Shown: one piece after another, positions 45,399 through 56,575 of the stretch | How positions within the stretch are numbered: the stretch's first letter is position 1 | Layout of the letters: each line of letters opens with the position of its first letter | DNA from: Termitomyces sp. T153 | Taxonomy: Eukaryota > Basidiomycota > Agaricomycetes > Agaricales > Lyophyllaceae | DNA: 64,000 bases | NCBI GenBank assembly: GCA_018296165.2 | Contig: JACKQL020000015.1 | Span: forward strand, 1,054,001-1,118,000 | Direction of reading: 5' to 3' | Notes under the pieces: generated by a model | What the model saw: only the letters and a program-made list of their open reading frames with translations | What the model was told of the DNA's origin: nothing | Database searches by the model: none | Translations under genes and position numbers: made by a program

Positions 45399-48300
45399 GT
45401 CTTGAAGATGCACTAGACCACAGAACAGACCCCGACGTCTTCTCTGCCCCAGCCACACTCCTCTGCACAACAATACTCACCCTGGATGGCCCCCCAGTAC
45501 ACCTCCCCTCCCACTCATCCACCAACCTCCTCCTCCACACCACTCTTTCCTTCACTGCCAACCCCATCCCCACACTAGTCGACAGTGGTGCCACCAACAA
45601 CTTCATCAATGAATCCCTGGCGGCGCTTGCTCCCCACCCCCTCTGATGCCTCCCTGCCCCGATCCCCCTCAAACTTTTTGACAGAGACCCCACCCCCACA
45701 GGAGACATCACACACTGCCTGGAAACAACCATGACCTTCATCAATGGACGACAGCAAGAACTCCAACTACTTGTCACAAAACTACACCCCTCCACCCCCG
45801 TCATCTTAGAGTTCTCATGGCTCCGCTCCACCAACCCCCATGTCAACTGGCCCAGCCTCACCCTCCACCTTGACTGGGACAACCCCACCGACTCCAGGCT
45901 GGTACCTTTTAATGTCTCACCCTCCTCTAAGAACTCTGAGGCCACAATCAACCACCCCCGGACTCCTCCACAGCTCCACTCTAGATCTGCACAGTTGTTT
46001 ATTATCAATGTCCAACTTAACAACTCTTCCAAGGTATTCTCTGCCCTTGTTGACAGCGGCACCTCTGGCACCTTTGTCAGTAATCACTTGGCCTCCGGTG
46101 CAATGACCTTGACAAACCCCCCGAGCTCCAACTCTTCAACGGAAGCCCTGCCATGACAAGGATCACTCAATACCATGACAACACCCTCACCCTCAACAAC
46201 AACCTGCAGTTTCAGGCCCAGCTCCTCATCACCCAATTACCTGCACCAACTCCAATCATGCTCAGACTTCCATGGCTGCAAGATGTCAACCCTGACATCA
46301 ACTAGAAGGACCTCACCATGCAATTCTCCGGCCCCGAAGCGAGTTTAGTGGCCGCCATCCTTCTCTGCCTCCAGTCTATCCTGGACTTCAATGTCTCCCA
46401 TCCCAGCACCAGCACCTCTGAAGCAATCCAGAGTTCCTCAACCTCTGATGACAACCCCGAAGAAGAAGGAGATGCCACTCTGCCTCGGTCACCCTCAATC
46501 ACATTATGATGGGTGCCTCCCGACATACCCTGGAATCAATACAAAGGTCTATGGTAACCCTGACCAGCAATGCTCGAGGTCCCCGACCAACTCTGCCACC
46601 ACTCCGGACTCATCTGCTACCACTCTGACATCCAACTCCATCGACTCTGGAAGCCTCGACATTAAAATTGTTGGTGCTGTTCCCTTTGCATGCCTTCTAC
46701 AAGACAGCACCCCTGCCTTCCAGTTACAAATCATGCCAGCCCTACCCAAGGAGCACCTCTGCACAGGGACCACCATACTGGAGAGCAAGATGGAGGAACA
46801 GATCCTATCCAAAGTAGTTTCCCCAGAGTATCATGAGTTTGCTGACATGTTTTCTGAAGGGAGTGCCAAAGAACTTCCCCTACACTGCTCCTACGACCAC
46901 AAGATCAACCTCGAAGAAGGTACCTCACCCCCGTTTGGCAAGATCTACAACATGTCCAAGGTCAAGCTCTGAGCCTTGAAGAAATACCTCAACAACATGC
47001 TCGGCAAGGGCTTTATACGCCTGTTGATCTCCACTGCCAGTGCTCTGGTTCTGTTCGCCAAGAAGAAGGACAGGTCCCTCCAACTCTGTGTGGATTATCG
47101 GGGGCTCAACAAAGTCACCAAAAAGAACCAGTATCCCCTCCCCTTGATCAGAGACCTCATTGATCATCTCTGCAGTGCCAAGATTTACACAAAGATAGAC
47201 CTCTGCTCTGGCTACAACAATGTCCAGATCGCTCCAGGACATGAATGGAAGACCGCCTTTTGCACCTGCTATGGCCTCTTTGAGTACCTCGTAATGCCCT
47301 TCAGAATGACTAACTCCCCCACCACTTTCCAGTACTTCATGAATGACATCTTCCATGACATGAATGATGTTTTCATTATTGTATACCTGGATGACATCCT
47401 GATCTACTCGAATTTGCTAATGGAACATCCGGAGCATGTCTGCCACGTTTTAGAATGACCCTGAGAGTACCACATTCATGCCAAACCCAAGAAATGTTCC
47501 TTCCACATGACAGAGGTTGAATATCTCAGAGTTGTTGTCACCCCCGATGGTGTGTGCATGGACCCTGCCAAGGTTGACACAGTACTCAACTTGCCCCTGC
47601 CATGGAATGTCAAGGAGGTACAGTCATTCCTGGGGTTTGCTAACTTTTATCACCGTTTCATTGACAACTACTCCGGGATCACCAAACCCCTCAACCAACT
47701 CACGCAGAAGGACACCCCTTGGGATTGGGACAGCAAGTGCCAGAGCGTATTCCTCCTTCTGAAGAGGGCCTTCACCTCTGCTCTGGTCCTCTGCCATTTC
47801 AACCCTGATCGTGCTCGAGTGCAATGCCTCCGACTACGCTATCGCTAGAATACTCTCCCAGTCAGACTTGGAAGGCAAAGATCTCCATCCCATCACCTTT
47901 TACACCCAATCAATGATCCCAGCGGAACTCAACTACAACATCTACAACAAAAAATTCCTCGTGATCATCGAAGCCTTCCATCAGTGGCAGGCCTACCTTG
48001 AGGGGTCCCTGCACCACATCCAAGTATACTCCAACCACAACAACCTGCAATACTTCATGACCACAAAACAGCTCAGCCGCCGCCAGGCCCAATGGTCTGA
48101 AACCCTCTCGGAGTATGACTTCACCATCCACTACTGCCCTGGGCAACTCAGCACAAAGCCTGACGCCCTCACTCAAAGATCTGACATGTACCCAAAAAAG
48201 TCATTCGAAGCTGAACGGAATGCATTCAACCATCAAGTGGTAATCCCCCCTGAACATCTACATGCTGTACTGATTTTAAATGAAGAAGGAATCCTCCAAC

Positions 48301-49745
48301 AAATCAGAAATTCACCCCTGGACTCCTTCTTCACCCAGCACGACCCCCACAACAACCCCAATAAGTTGAGCACTGGGAACCCCTTTTTGCTGTCTCCAGA
48401 CCACTGCCTCCTGCTCTGGAGTGGACGAATTTATGCTCCAGACCACAAGTCCATCTGCCTCAACATACTCCAGCAGCACCACAACCATAAGCTCTGGGGG
48501 CACCTAGGAATTTGTAAGACCCTTCAACTCATCTCCCAGACTTACTTTTGGCCAGGAATGAAGAAGGACGTCACGTGATATGTAAGGGCCTGCAAACCTT
48601 GCCTCTGGGCCAAGGTACCCCATCACCACCCCCACAGATTATTGAAACCCCTCCCCATCAGCCGCTGCCCCTGGTCCTCTCTATCAATAGATTATATTGT
48701 TGAACTCCCTGATTCTGAAGGTTTTAACGCAATCCTCGTCATCGTTTGTCGCCTCACCAAGCAAGCCCTCTTCATCCCCTGCCACACCACCGACAATGCT
48801 CCAGAGTTTGCCAAACTGTTTCTCGAACACGTATTCTCCAAGCACGGACTCCCAGACAATATTGTCTCTGACCGTGGACCCCTGTTCATATCCCACTTTT
48901 GGCAATTGCTATGCAGGGCACTCAAGATCAAAACCAACCTCTCCACCGCCTATTACCTGGAGACCAATGGACAAACAGAATGAGTGAACCAGACACTGGA
49001 GCAGTATCTCTGCCTATATGTTAATTATTTACAGAACAACTGGCGCGCAGAACTCCCCCTCGCCAAATTCACCTACAACAACATGCCCCACTCTGCCACC
49101 AGAGTCTCCCCCTTCTACGCCAACAAAGGCTTCAACCCCTGACTCACCCTGTCCCTGAAGGACATCCCCTCCCACACCACCCACGAAGTCATTGAGGACC
49201 TCCGATCCCTTCACCAATTTCTCCAGGACAAGATCAACACTGCCAATCAAGCCTACTCCAAACATGCTGATGCCCAATGCAATCCTACCCCCAACTGGCC
49301 CCCCGGCACTTTGGTTTGGCTCGATTGATGCAACTTCAAGACCTGGAGGCCCTCCATCAAACTAGACCACAAATGTCTTGGTCCTTTCAAAGTCCTCTGG
49401 AAGGTCTCCATGCACGCCTATAAACTCAACCTACCTCCGGGCTTGAAAGGCCTCTACCCCATGTTCCACATTTGACTCCTCAAAAAACATGCCCTGGACC
49501 CCTTCCCCAGCCAATGCCTCAGCTGACCACCCCCTGTCAAAGTCAAAGACAAGTACCACTACAAGGTTGACCAAATCCTTGACTCCCACGTGGTCCACAG
49601 GCGACCCCAGTACTTAGTCTGCTAGAAGGGCTATAGACCTGAGAACAACACGTGGGAGCCCCAAAAAAACCTCAATGGAGCCCCCGACAAACTCCGGGAC
49701 TTCCATCAACAACACCCCACCAAGCCCCGGGACCTCCAGGACTAG
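45392..49745 (+). pseudogene. A-T pol: tandem proteases, RT, RNase H, integrase, chromodomain
   Basis: Best-preserved family A pol in the window. First retropepsin unit: LVDSGATNNF (active-site codons 45581-45589). Second: LVDSGTSGTF (46052-46060), 157 codons downstream, with closing motif IMLRLPWL. RT has [19 protein letters not shown] and the intact YLDD box (47384-47395). RNase H includes the KFLVIIEAFHQWQ region. Integrase has IDYIVELP, SDRGPLF and NGQTE, with 35 residues between the second D and E. The chromodomain segment (about 49540-49690) has [11 protein letters not shown] and KGYRPENNTWEP. Stop TAG 49743-49745. In-frame stops, for example just after NGQTE, inactivate it. Confidence 0.87.
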
Positions 49746-49972
49746 CAAGTGCAGATGGCATCAGTGGGCGTAATCCCCGCCTCTAGATTTATCAGGGATT
49801 CAACTCCTATGAGTACCCCCCTATGTGTTTTCACTTACTTTGCCCCTCACTCATTCTGAAAACTTCTCATGCTCAGCAGAAGTGCAGGGAATCCAATGTT
49901 AACAAGGCTACAAATACAAAATATAGGAATAAGGGAGTGCGGGGCAATGAGACACTGGAATCCAGAAAGCCT
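49746..49972. other. Convergent 3' spacer of A-T
   Basis: About 227 bp between the pol stop and the antisense-gene stop, similar to the A-Y spacer. No coding potential. Confidence 0.55.
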
Positions 49973-51659
49973 CTACTCCCCCTCCCCCCCTGAATCCACC
50001 TCCGCTATCCTTCCCACCAGATCCACCTCCAGCTGTGCTACTACCATCACCAGAACTTTGGGATGCCCTGGGAGCGGCTCTGCCACATCCATTGCCACCT
50101 CCCACCATGCTCCAGGGTCCACCATTGCCCTCTACTGATGTCCCACCAGCAGATGCCCCATCTGCGTGACCCCCTGCCCCAACTCTGGTGGGAGATCTCC
50201 AGGCATCCTTGCCAACCTGTTGTGGATGGACCCCAGCATCACTGATGCTCCATCAAGGAGGATGCGATGCTCCCTGGCCCAGTCTGTGGAATCAAATGTC
50301 AGCTCATAGTAAATGGGAGATGAAGGGAGCACTTACAGAGCACTCCCCACCACCCTAAGGCCGCCTTGTTGGCAAGCCACTCTTCCTGCCACTGCACCCT
50401 CTCTGCCGTCACTTGGGTCACCTCCACACTGGGCCCCTGCTGAGTCCCCTGCATCCCTGACCCCTCCAATCGTTGCCCCACCGCCTCTGCCTGTGCCTCC
50501 AACAGCCTCATGTGTGCTCACAGCTCTTGAAGCTGCAACAGCTGCTCCATGGTGGTCCCCATGGCAATATCTTTATCCCTACATGCCAAGTCCCGTTCCT
50601 TCAGAGCCTTGTCCAGTTCCCTCCAAGACCTGTTGCTTCCCCACCCTACGGACTTCCTCCCCGCATGTGGCCAACAATCTCTCCAACTCCTCCACCCAAC
50701 ACCACAGGAAAGCCTCAGCAATTGACCATGACCCTCCCGCAGACTGCTCAACCAAGGCCCCAGAAGTCGGAGAATACACCATAGGACTGGGAGGGCCTGC
50801 CATCGCCAGCTCCCCCCATGCCCGCTTGCTAGGCCCCACCTCTGGTGAGGGGGATGCCCTCCATTTACCCTTGTTGCGTGTCATGGGGGCTCCCTCCCTC
50901 CACCCACCCCACGAGGGCCCAATCTTCATTGAGGGCTGCTCCATGCCAACTCCCCCCTCTACTCTGGAACCCCTCCCTGAGACCCTACCCCTCTGACCCT
51001 CCTCCAACTGCGTTGCAACCTACTCATGGTCCTACCCCTGCTTTGCTGCAATGCAAGCGGCATGCCAATTCAGAGTAACAGAGCACTTCTTGTGCCACGA
51101 GTGACACAGGAGACACACTGACATGTCCCGCCGCACTCCTGGCATGGGCTCCTCAAACTTGCACTGTTTACTCTGCCGGGTACAGGATGCACACTAGAAA
51201 CGTGGGTTAGTTTGATAGGGAAGGAACATGCCAATGATGCACCAGGGCCACCGCCTGACACCACTCCAATGTCAGGGGACCTCTTGCTCGCCCCATGGCC
51301 TCTGCAAAGTATTCTGGTGTCATGTCCACCTGCGCAACTCTCAACCCCATAGGGATGGGGCAGACCACCCTGGGGACCATACCAGACCTGGAGCAAGAAG
51401 TGAGGACCATTTCCCCTGCCGACTGTGCTGGAACCTCTCCTGATGTAGGCCCCGAGGGGCCCACCACTGCCACTGACAACTCTGATGGGACTTATTCAAG
51501 CACTCTGGCCACGATGAGCAAGAGATAGTACTTACGACTATGGTACATTGCCTGCACCCACCTATGGTCTCGCTGACCCTCAGAGTCCTCTGAGGAAGAA
51601 GTCAAGGTATGTGCCAATGGGGAGGGGGACACTGCTGGAGAATACGTGGAAGACGACAT
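49973..51659 (-). pseudogene. A-T antisense gene aORF (four exons)
   Basis: Exons 51659-51536, 51481-51243, 51193-50337 and 50283-49973. Introns are 54, 49 and 53 bases: GTAAGT donor at 51535, GTGCAT donor at 51242 with CTAACCCACGTTTCTAG end, GTAAGT donor at 50336. All splice in frame. Exon 3 opens with the cluster at 51083-51193: CASCTRQSKQC, 15 residues, CLLCHSWHKKC, with all six cysteines and no stop. TGA and TAG follow soon after (KQG*DHE*). A basic segment (RNKGKWRASPS, GPSKRAWG) and a coiled-coil-like region come next. Exon 4 has EHRILLDGAS. The order matches fungal Zn2Cys6 factors (zinc cluster, then coiled coil), but the cluster's middle loop is longer than usual. Function unproven. 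Confidence 0.78.
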
Positions 51660-51868
51660 TGGAAAAGTTTGGGAACTCCAGAGTACGTCTGATCCTTTTC
51701 AATGACTAGGAAAGAACCCCCTGAGCGGCGGCCATGCTTTGACTTCATTCCCCATGCCACCACCGCTACTGTGGTCTGATCAATATTGCTCAACTTTGAT
51801 TCCCACACTCCACTGATCCCCAAACTGTACCCCGTGTCTCGAGGGTCTTGACGCTGAAGGGGGGGTGA
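51660..51868 (+). promoter_or_regulatory. aORF upstream leader and polypurine tract, A-T
   Basis: 209 bp between the antisense start codon and the 3' LTR. It contains TGATCAATATTGCTC (about 51778), shared with A-N and A-X, and ends in the purine tract GAAGGGGGGGTGA. Confidence 0.5.
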
Positions 51869-52809
51869 TGTCATGACCCACTCCCTAGACCCTGACACTG
51901 CCCCCAGCCCCCCCCCCCCAATGCTCTGCCAAACTTCCCAACCCTTGCCCACCCTCCGCGCCCACTTTGGGCAACTCCGACACTTCCTCAGCAGACCCCG
52001 ACGGCTCCTTGATCAACTCCAACACCTTCTCCACAGCAGTTGATGCATCCCCTGAATTCCCCTGGACTCCCGAGGCTTTCCTGACTCTGGAATGATCTGC
52101 TTTCCAACTGATCCCATCAGAATGTCACCACAGCCTGCTCCAAAATTGCACCTGACAACCGTCAACTCTGTGCAGTTCTGTCAAGCCTGCCACCATATCC
52201 TCTGCCCTCCAGAGCCACCCAGTAGTAGGTATATAAGTCATAGAGGAACCCCTAGTACTTTAGTCTTGATATTGCATTTACTGGTTTCCTATGTCTTGTC
52301 TTTTGTCTCATCACTGTCTCTATTTTTAGTCTCAAATCTATCTCTGTTCTCTGTCTCATCTCACCTCATCTCAACTATGTAAAGTTCCTTTGTCTTCCTA
52401 AGTTCCTTTCATCTCCAATGACAGTACAAACTCCACGTGTGTGCTATGACCCAAACATTCCTATGACAACCCCAGACCTCACACCCACTCAGCCCAGGAA
52501 CCCCTCACATCTTGGTGATCTCCTGTCAAACTCCAGCTCCGCCCCCATCAACCACAAAGCCTCTGCTTACCCCACATTCTATTTGTGTGCCCACAAACTT
52601 GTTGTGGTGCCCATCCAGGTTCGACAACTAGTATACTTGGTCTTAGATGCCCCCGAGCCACTCTGGACTTGCTCGGACTGCCCCCTAGCTCCCCCTCACA
52701 AGTCCCTCCATGCCAATACCAGATGCTTAGTTATAAGTGCAGGACATCGCATCTGCCTAGTAAGAACTCGCCAGTGTAGCTGAGCCTCCATTGTCAGCAA
52801 AACCTGACA
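51869..52809 (+). repeat. 3' LTR of A-T
   Basis: 941 bp, almost the same length as the 5' LTR, starting TGTCATGACC and ending CCTGACA, followed by the GCAAG duplication. Confidence 0.92.
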
Positions 52810-52814
52810 GCAAG

Positions 52815-55425
52815 GAAAGGTAGGGATAGTGCGCCATTGGCCAGTATTGGGGTCCATGATTGTTATAGTAGTTTTGACGTTGCTAAGCATGTTGACCATA
52901 CTTCAAGTTAATACATCAGAGGGGCATCCAAGTAGAATGTCATAGGCGGGAGACCATAAAATGTGGATTTGGAGATAAACTGTAATGTCGCCAATAGTAC
53001 ATGGTATGTTTTGAGCAAGTCCTAGTGATTGGTCCATGGTGCCATTAGTGCTCTGCATATTTAAAACTATGTTGGGATCATAGGATAGTCCAAGGTCACT
53101 GGCAATTTCTGCTGACATCAAAATAATCTGAGAGCCACTGTTGTGAATGCATTCCACTTCCTCTTTGTTGTCGATAAGCATCATGACAGTATGAAGTGAC
53201 TGAGAATCCTTAGTGACAGTAAGCACCACAGGCTCTTCTTCATGGGGTAGCGAATTGATGTAGGCTTCAATGGGGTCAACAGATGCAAAAGGTGCCTTAT
53301 CCAAGGTAAGTCCATTAGTGGTATTGACATTGGATCCTAGCAAAAACTGGGGTTCTTCAATAGCAAAAGTCGGCAATATATCTTCAAAAATGTCGCTGGG
53401 GTCTTGTACCATATTAGCACTAGCGCCTACTAGTTGTTTGGGCATAACTGCTGTTCTAAACTGATTCTGGATGTCCTGTGATACTGAGCAAAGTTTGCCA
53501 ACTGATACTGTAACCTTGGTGCTTAAAACCCATTCAAAAACTGCTTTGGACTGCTCAATGTCAAAAATGAGTGGCATAGTTCAATATGCACCATTGTTAG
53601 TTTGGTTGGGAGCAGCAAAATTCCCATTAGCGGGGGGTACATAGTGACCAGGGATGCCAGAAAACGGATGAATGGGAGGCTGAGTGACAGGTTCCTTAGC
53701 AACGGGCGGTTGTTCATTAGTGATGGTACGTTCAGATGCTTTGCCTTTGTCTGTGGGCTTAGCAGCAGGAGCTAGAGTCAAATCAGAAGAGGATGAAGTC
53801 GCCAAGGTGTCACTAGTTGGGGGTGTTGCCTTTGGGGTATTGTTTGCTGGCCAATAAGCCGCGTGGAGGACTTGTATGCCATCAAACTTTTTGCCAGGTT
53901 GCCTGAGTGCAAAGAGTTCATGTTCCAAAGCCTTGATCTGTTCTTCCTTGCTTAGTGCTCAGCCCATAGCAATGTCCTGTTGCATTACTTTGTGGATTAG
54001 CGACTGCTGCATAGCCGCTTGCTTGGGATCTGGGTTAGCATTGGAAGAGAGTCTGCTGGTAACAATTTGTCCTGGGTTAAGCCTGTGCCATTCCTCGATG
54101 TGTTCCATGTATAGTTGCTTGCCAAAATAATTAGGAATTATAGCGCCTGATAGTAAAATGATCTTTTCTTTGGCATTCTGACAGACCTTACCCTGTTGAA
54201 TCATTTGCTCCAGTTTCATACATGTGCCTTGGACCATGGTGTGACCAATTTCACCACAAAAGTGGCAAGTGCTGTTAGCAAACTGTTGATGAGGTTGGGC
54301 ATTACCATTGGTCAAAAGAGCTTCCAAACATTCCAAGGTGCTGACTATCACTGTAGTAGTTGTTAATTCCAAAGTTTCTTGCTTAAGCATAGGCAAAGGG
54401 GCAGCTGGTGTGTTAGCAATTGGCGATGACAAAGGAATACCACTGGTGCCATTGCTGGTCTTGGTTGTAGAGGTGTCCATTCCCTTTAAAACCCATTTGG
54501 CGCCCTCGAAAACTTGGTCAACATCGTAAGGGTCCTCAGGATGGTGGTCGGGAAGAGTGATTTCAAGGCAGCGAACAATTTTGGACCATAGCAACATAGG
54601 GATACCTTGTTGGAACAAGCAACATTCCTCATTACAATAGAGTTTACTGTTAGCAAGTAACCATCTAGCAATACATTGGAAATCCCTGTAGTAATCAGAG
54701 AACCTTCCCAAAGTCACTAAGCTGCTGTTGAAAGTCTGGTTGACCAGTTGTTCCAAGTCGCTGAGGTTATAACAAGCGCTAGCATCAGCGCCAGGGTACA
54801 GCCTAAGCACTGCCAATTTCCATTCCTGGTAAGTATATGGTTGGGGAGCGTTGTTGCTGATATTGTTGCCAAATTCAGATAAGCCAAGCCAGGTTTCTGC
54901 TGTGTCATAAGAGACATATTGCAATGCATATTCCTTCTTCTGGGTGTTGTCAGCAATGCCGCAGTCAGCAAAGAGGTATTCCAGTTCCTTGAAGTATTGG
55001 AGGAGTTCCCTAGGGCGACTCTCATCCCATTTAGGTGCAGTTGTGTCATTGCATGGCAGCATTCTAGCATGCCAAGCAGTGGGGTTGTTGTTCATATTAG
55101 CGATTGTTGGGTTTAGTGAAGGAAGGGGGTTAGTTGGTGATGAAGAGATAGATTGTGCTTCTGGAAAAAAGATAGAGTCAGTCAGGGTCAAAGGTGAAAG
55201 TGGTGCGTTGAGGAAACTTTTGATAAAGGTGCCTGGAAAATTGGCAAGGATTTTGCTAACATTATGAAGGTTTTTAGTGGTTTTGAGTTTGTCGGCAAGA
55301 GGTCGAGGACAGGCTGCTGGCAAAGAGTGCTGAGGGGTCAAAAATGAAGGCAGAGGTGATTTGACAAGGTTTTCCAAGTGACGTTTCACTTGAGCTCTAG
55401 TTTCTGGCAGAATGGTTAACTTCAA
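52815..55425 (-). pseudogene. B-M gag-protease
   Basis: Long, comparatively well-preserved family B Gag-protease on the minus strand. Positions 55425-53959 read through about 488 codons without a stop. It includes LLQYFKELEYLFADCG, DYYRDFQCIARWLL and the nucleocapsid-like CHFCGEIGH...C (54220-54267), in which six residues rather than four separate the histidine from the last cysteine. The protease (about 53577-52903) has IHNSGSQI in place of HDSGSQI, so its catalytic aspartate is lost. The likely ATG near the primer site is out of frame, so the true start is uncertain. Confidence 0.82.
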
Positions 55426-55428
55426 AGA

Positions 55429-55446
55429 CCCTCATGGTGGGCTCCA
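55429..55446 (-). other. Candidate primer-binding site of B-M
   Basis: Identical to the B-P site (TGGAGCCCACCATGAGGG on the element strand) and placed three bases from the LTR. Conservation in two diverged copies supports its role. Confidence 0.55.
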
Positions 55447-55449
55447 AAA

Positions 55450-56571
55450 TGATGTGCTCCTATGCCGCCTAGTGCTGTGCAGGAAACCTAAAAAGAGGAC
55501 CTAACACTAGTCACTAGATAGGGTAGCTGGCAGTAGGAAGTTAATAGTTGAGGGCGAGTCAGTAACTGTCCCAGAGAACTAGAGCAAAAGTTGTGTTGTG
55601 GAGTGAAGTTGAGAGAAGTCGCTATTGCTAGCGGAAGTCGCTAGTGACAATAAGGAAATAAAAAGGGTAAAGACAAGTAACATTGCTAAGACAAAGCACC
55701 CTCCTAATGGAGGTAGTGGAGAGTGAGGGAATAGAGTAGAGATGGGGAAAGGCAGTAACAGGAAGACTAAAAATCAAGGGACAAACATAAACTGGTTGCT
55801 AGCTGTAGTCGCTAGCATCGCTAAGTCAGATTAATTAAACTAGGCACCCACAGTTGGCACCACACTAAGTCAAGATTGAAGTCGAGAAGGCTTATTGCTA
55901 AGCCTGAGTCGAAGGCGATAGAAGAGCAAAAGAAGCAAAGTGAAATCTCTTGCTGGTAAGCTCAAAGATAGCAGTTCTCCAATTGTTCCCTTTTTTAGTG
56001 TCTATGTACAGTCAGTATTTATACATTTCAAAGTATAGTATGGGAAAGTAAACAAATAGGCACCACTAGCAATGGCATTTGTCACTGTGTTTATGGTGCA
56101 TATGAGGCATCAGTCTGTAACTAAGTGAAAAATCATAGGCGAAGTCTTGGCGGCACCTAATTGTGAATGAAACCAAAAAGAAACAAGTCCAATGTCAATA
56201 CCTGAAGCATAGATGCCATTCAAGTATGTTAGTAAGCTTGGCAAAAGAAATGATAGTAAAAAGGTACATGTCTGATAATTTGTCCATATATAGTAAGAGA
56301 ACACTGTTTTGTTGCTAGAGTCACTAGGGTCACTAATAATCATTGCTAGGGAGGGTCTAGGCCCTGATGATTTAGGCCCAAGTTCCAGACTCCACATGAT
56401 GTTTCTCATGATTGGTAAGTCTTGTGGTCACTAAAGTCTCATGCTTCAGTCCAATCCTCAGGCTAGGTCTCATGTGCTGAGTGTTGTGACTTGTGTTGGA
56501 TTCAAGGTAGTCAGCTGCCGCTAAGTCCAAAATGCCAAAAAATGGTGCTCAGTGATAACTGGGGCTCATCA
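55450..56571 (-). repeat. 5' LTR of B-M
   Basis: 1,122-bp family B LTR, minus orientation, with the extra internal block also seen at 32139-33270. The right flank GCAT is part of A-U RNase H sequence. Confidence 0.9.
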
Positions 56572-56575
56572 GCAT

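Larger units (their letters stand above)
42409..52809 (+). mobile_element. A-T: long family A chromovirus, TSD GCGAG/GCAAG
   Basis: 10,401 bp with LTRs of 940 and 941 bp, flanked by GCGAG (42404-42408) and GCAAG (52810-52814), one CpG transition apart. Order: LTR, truncated gag, two proteases, RT, RNase H, integrase, chromodomain, antisense gene, polypurine tract, LTR. The primer site and roughly the first 120 Gag codons are missing right after the 5' LTR, so this copy could not be reverse transcribed normally. It inserted into B-M near the protease-pol boundary. Confidence 0.92.
30870..56571 (-). mobile_element. B-M: family B element, 3' end truncated
   Basis: A second family B element, minus-oriented, with its 5' LTR at 55450-56571. 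It is broken by a solo family B LTR (32139-33270), A-N (33451-39507) and A-T (42409-52809). Removing these restores a collinear gag-protease-RT-integrase order like B-P. The 3' LTR, polypurine tract and most of the antisense gene are missing: similarity stops at 30870 next to Copia sequence. The right flank GCAT (56572-56575) is within the RNase H region of A-U, so B-M inserted into A-U. Confidence 0.85.
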
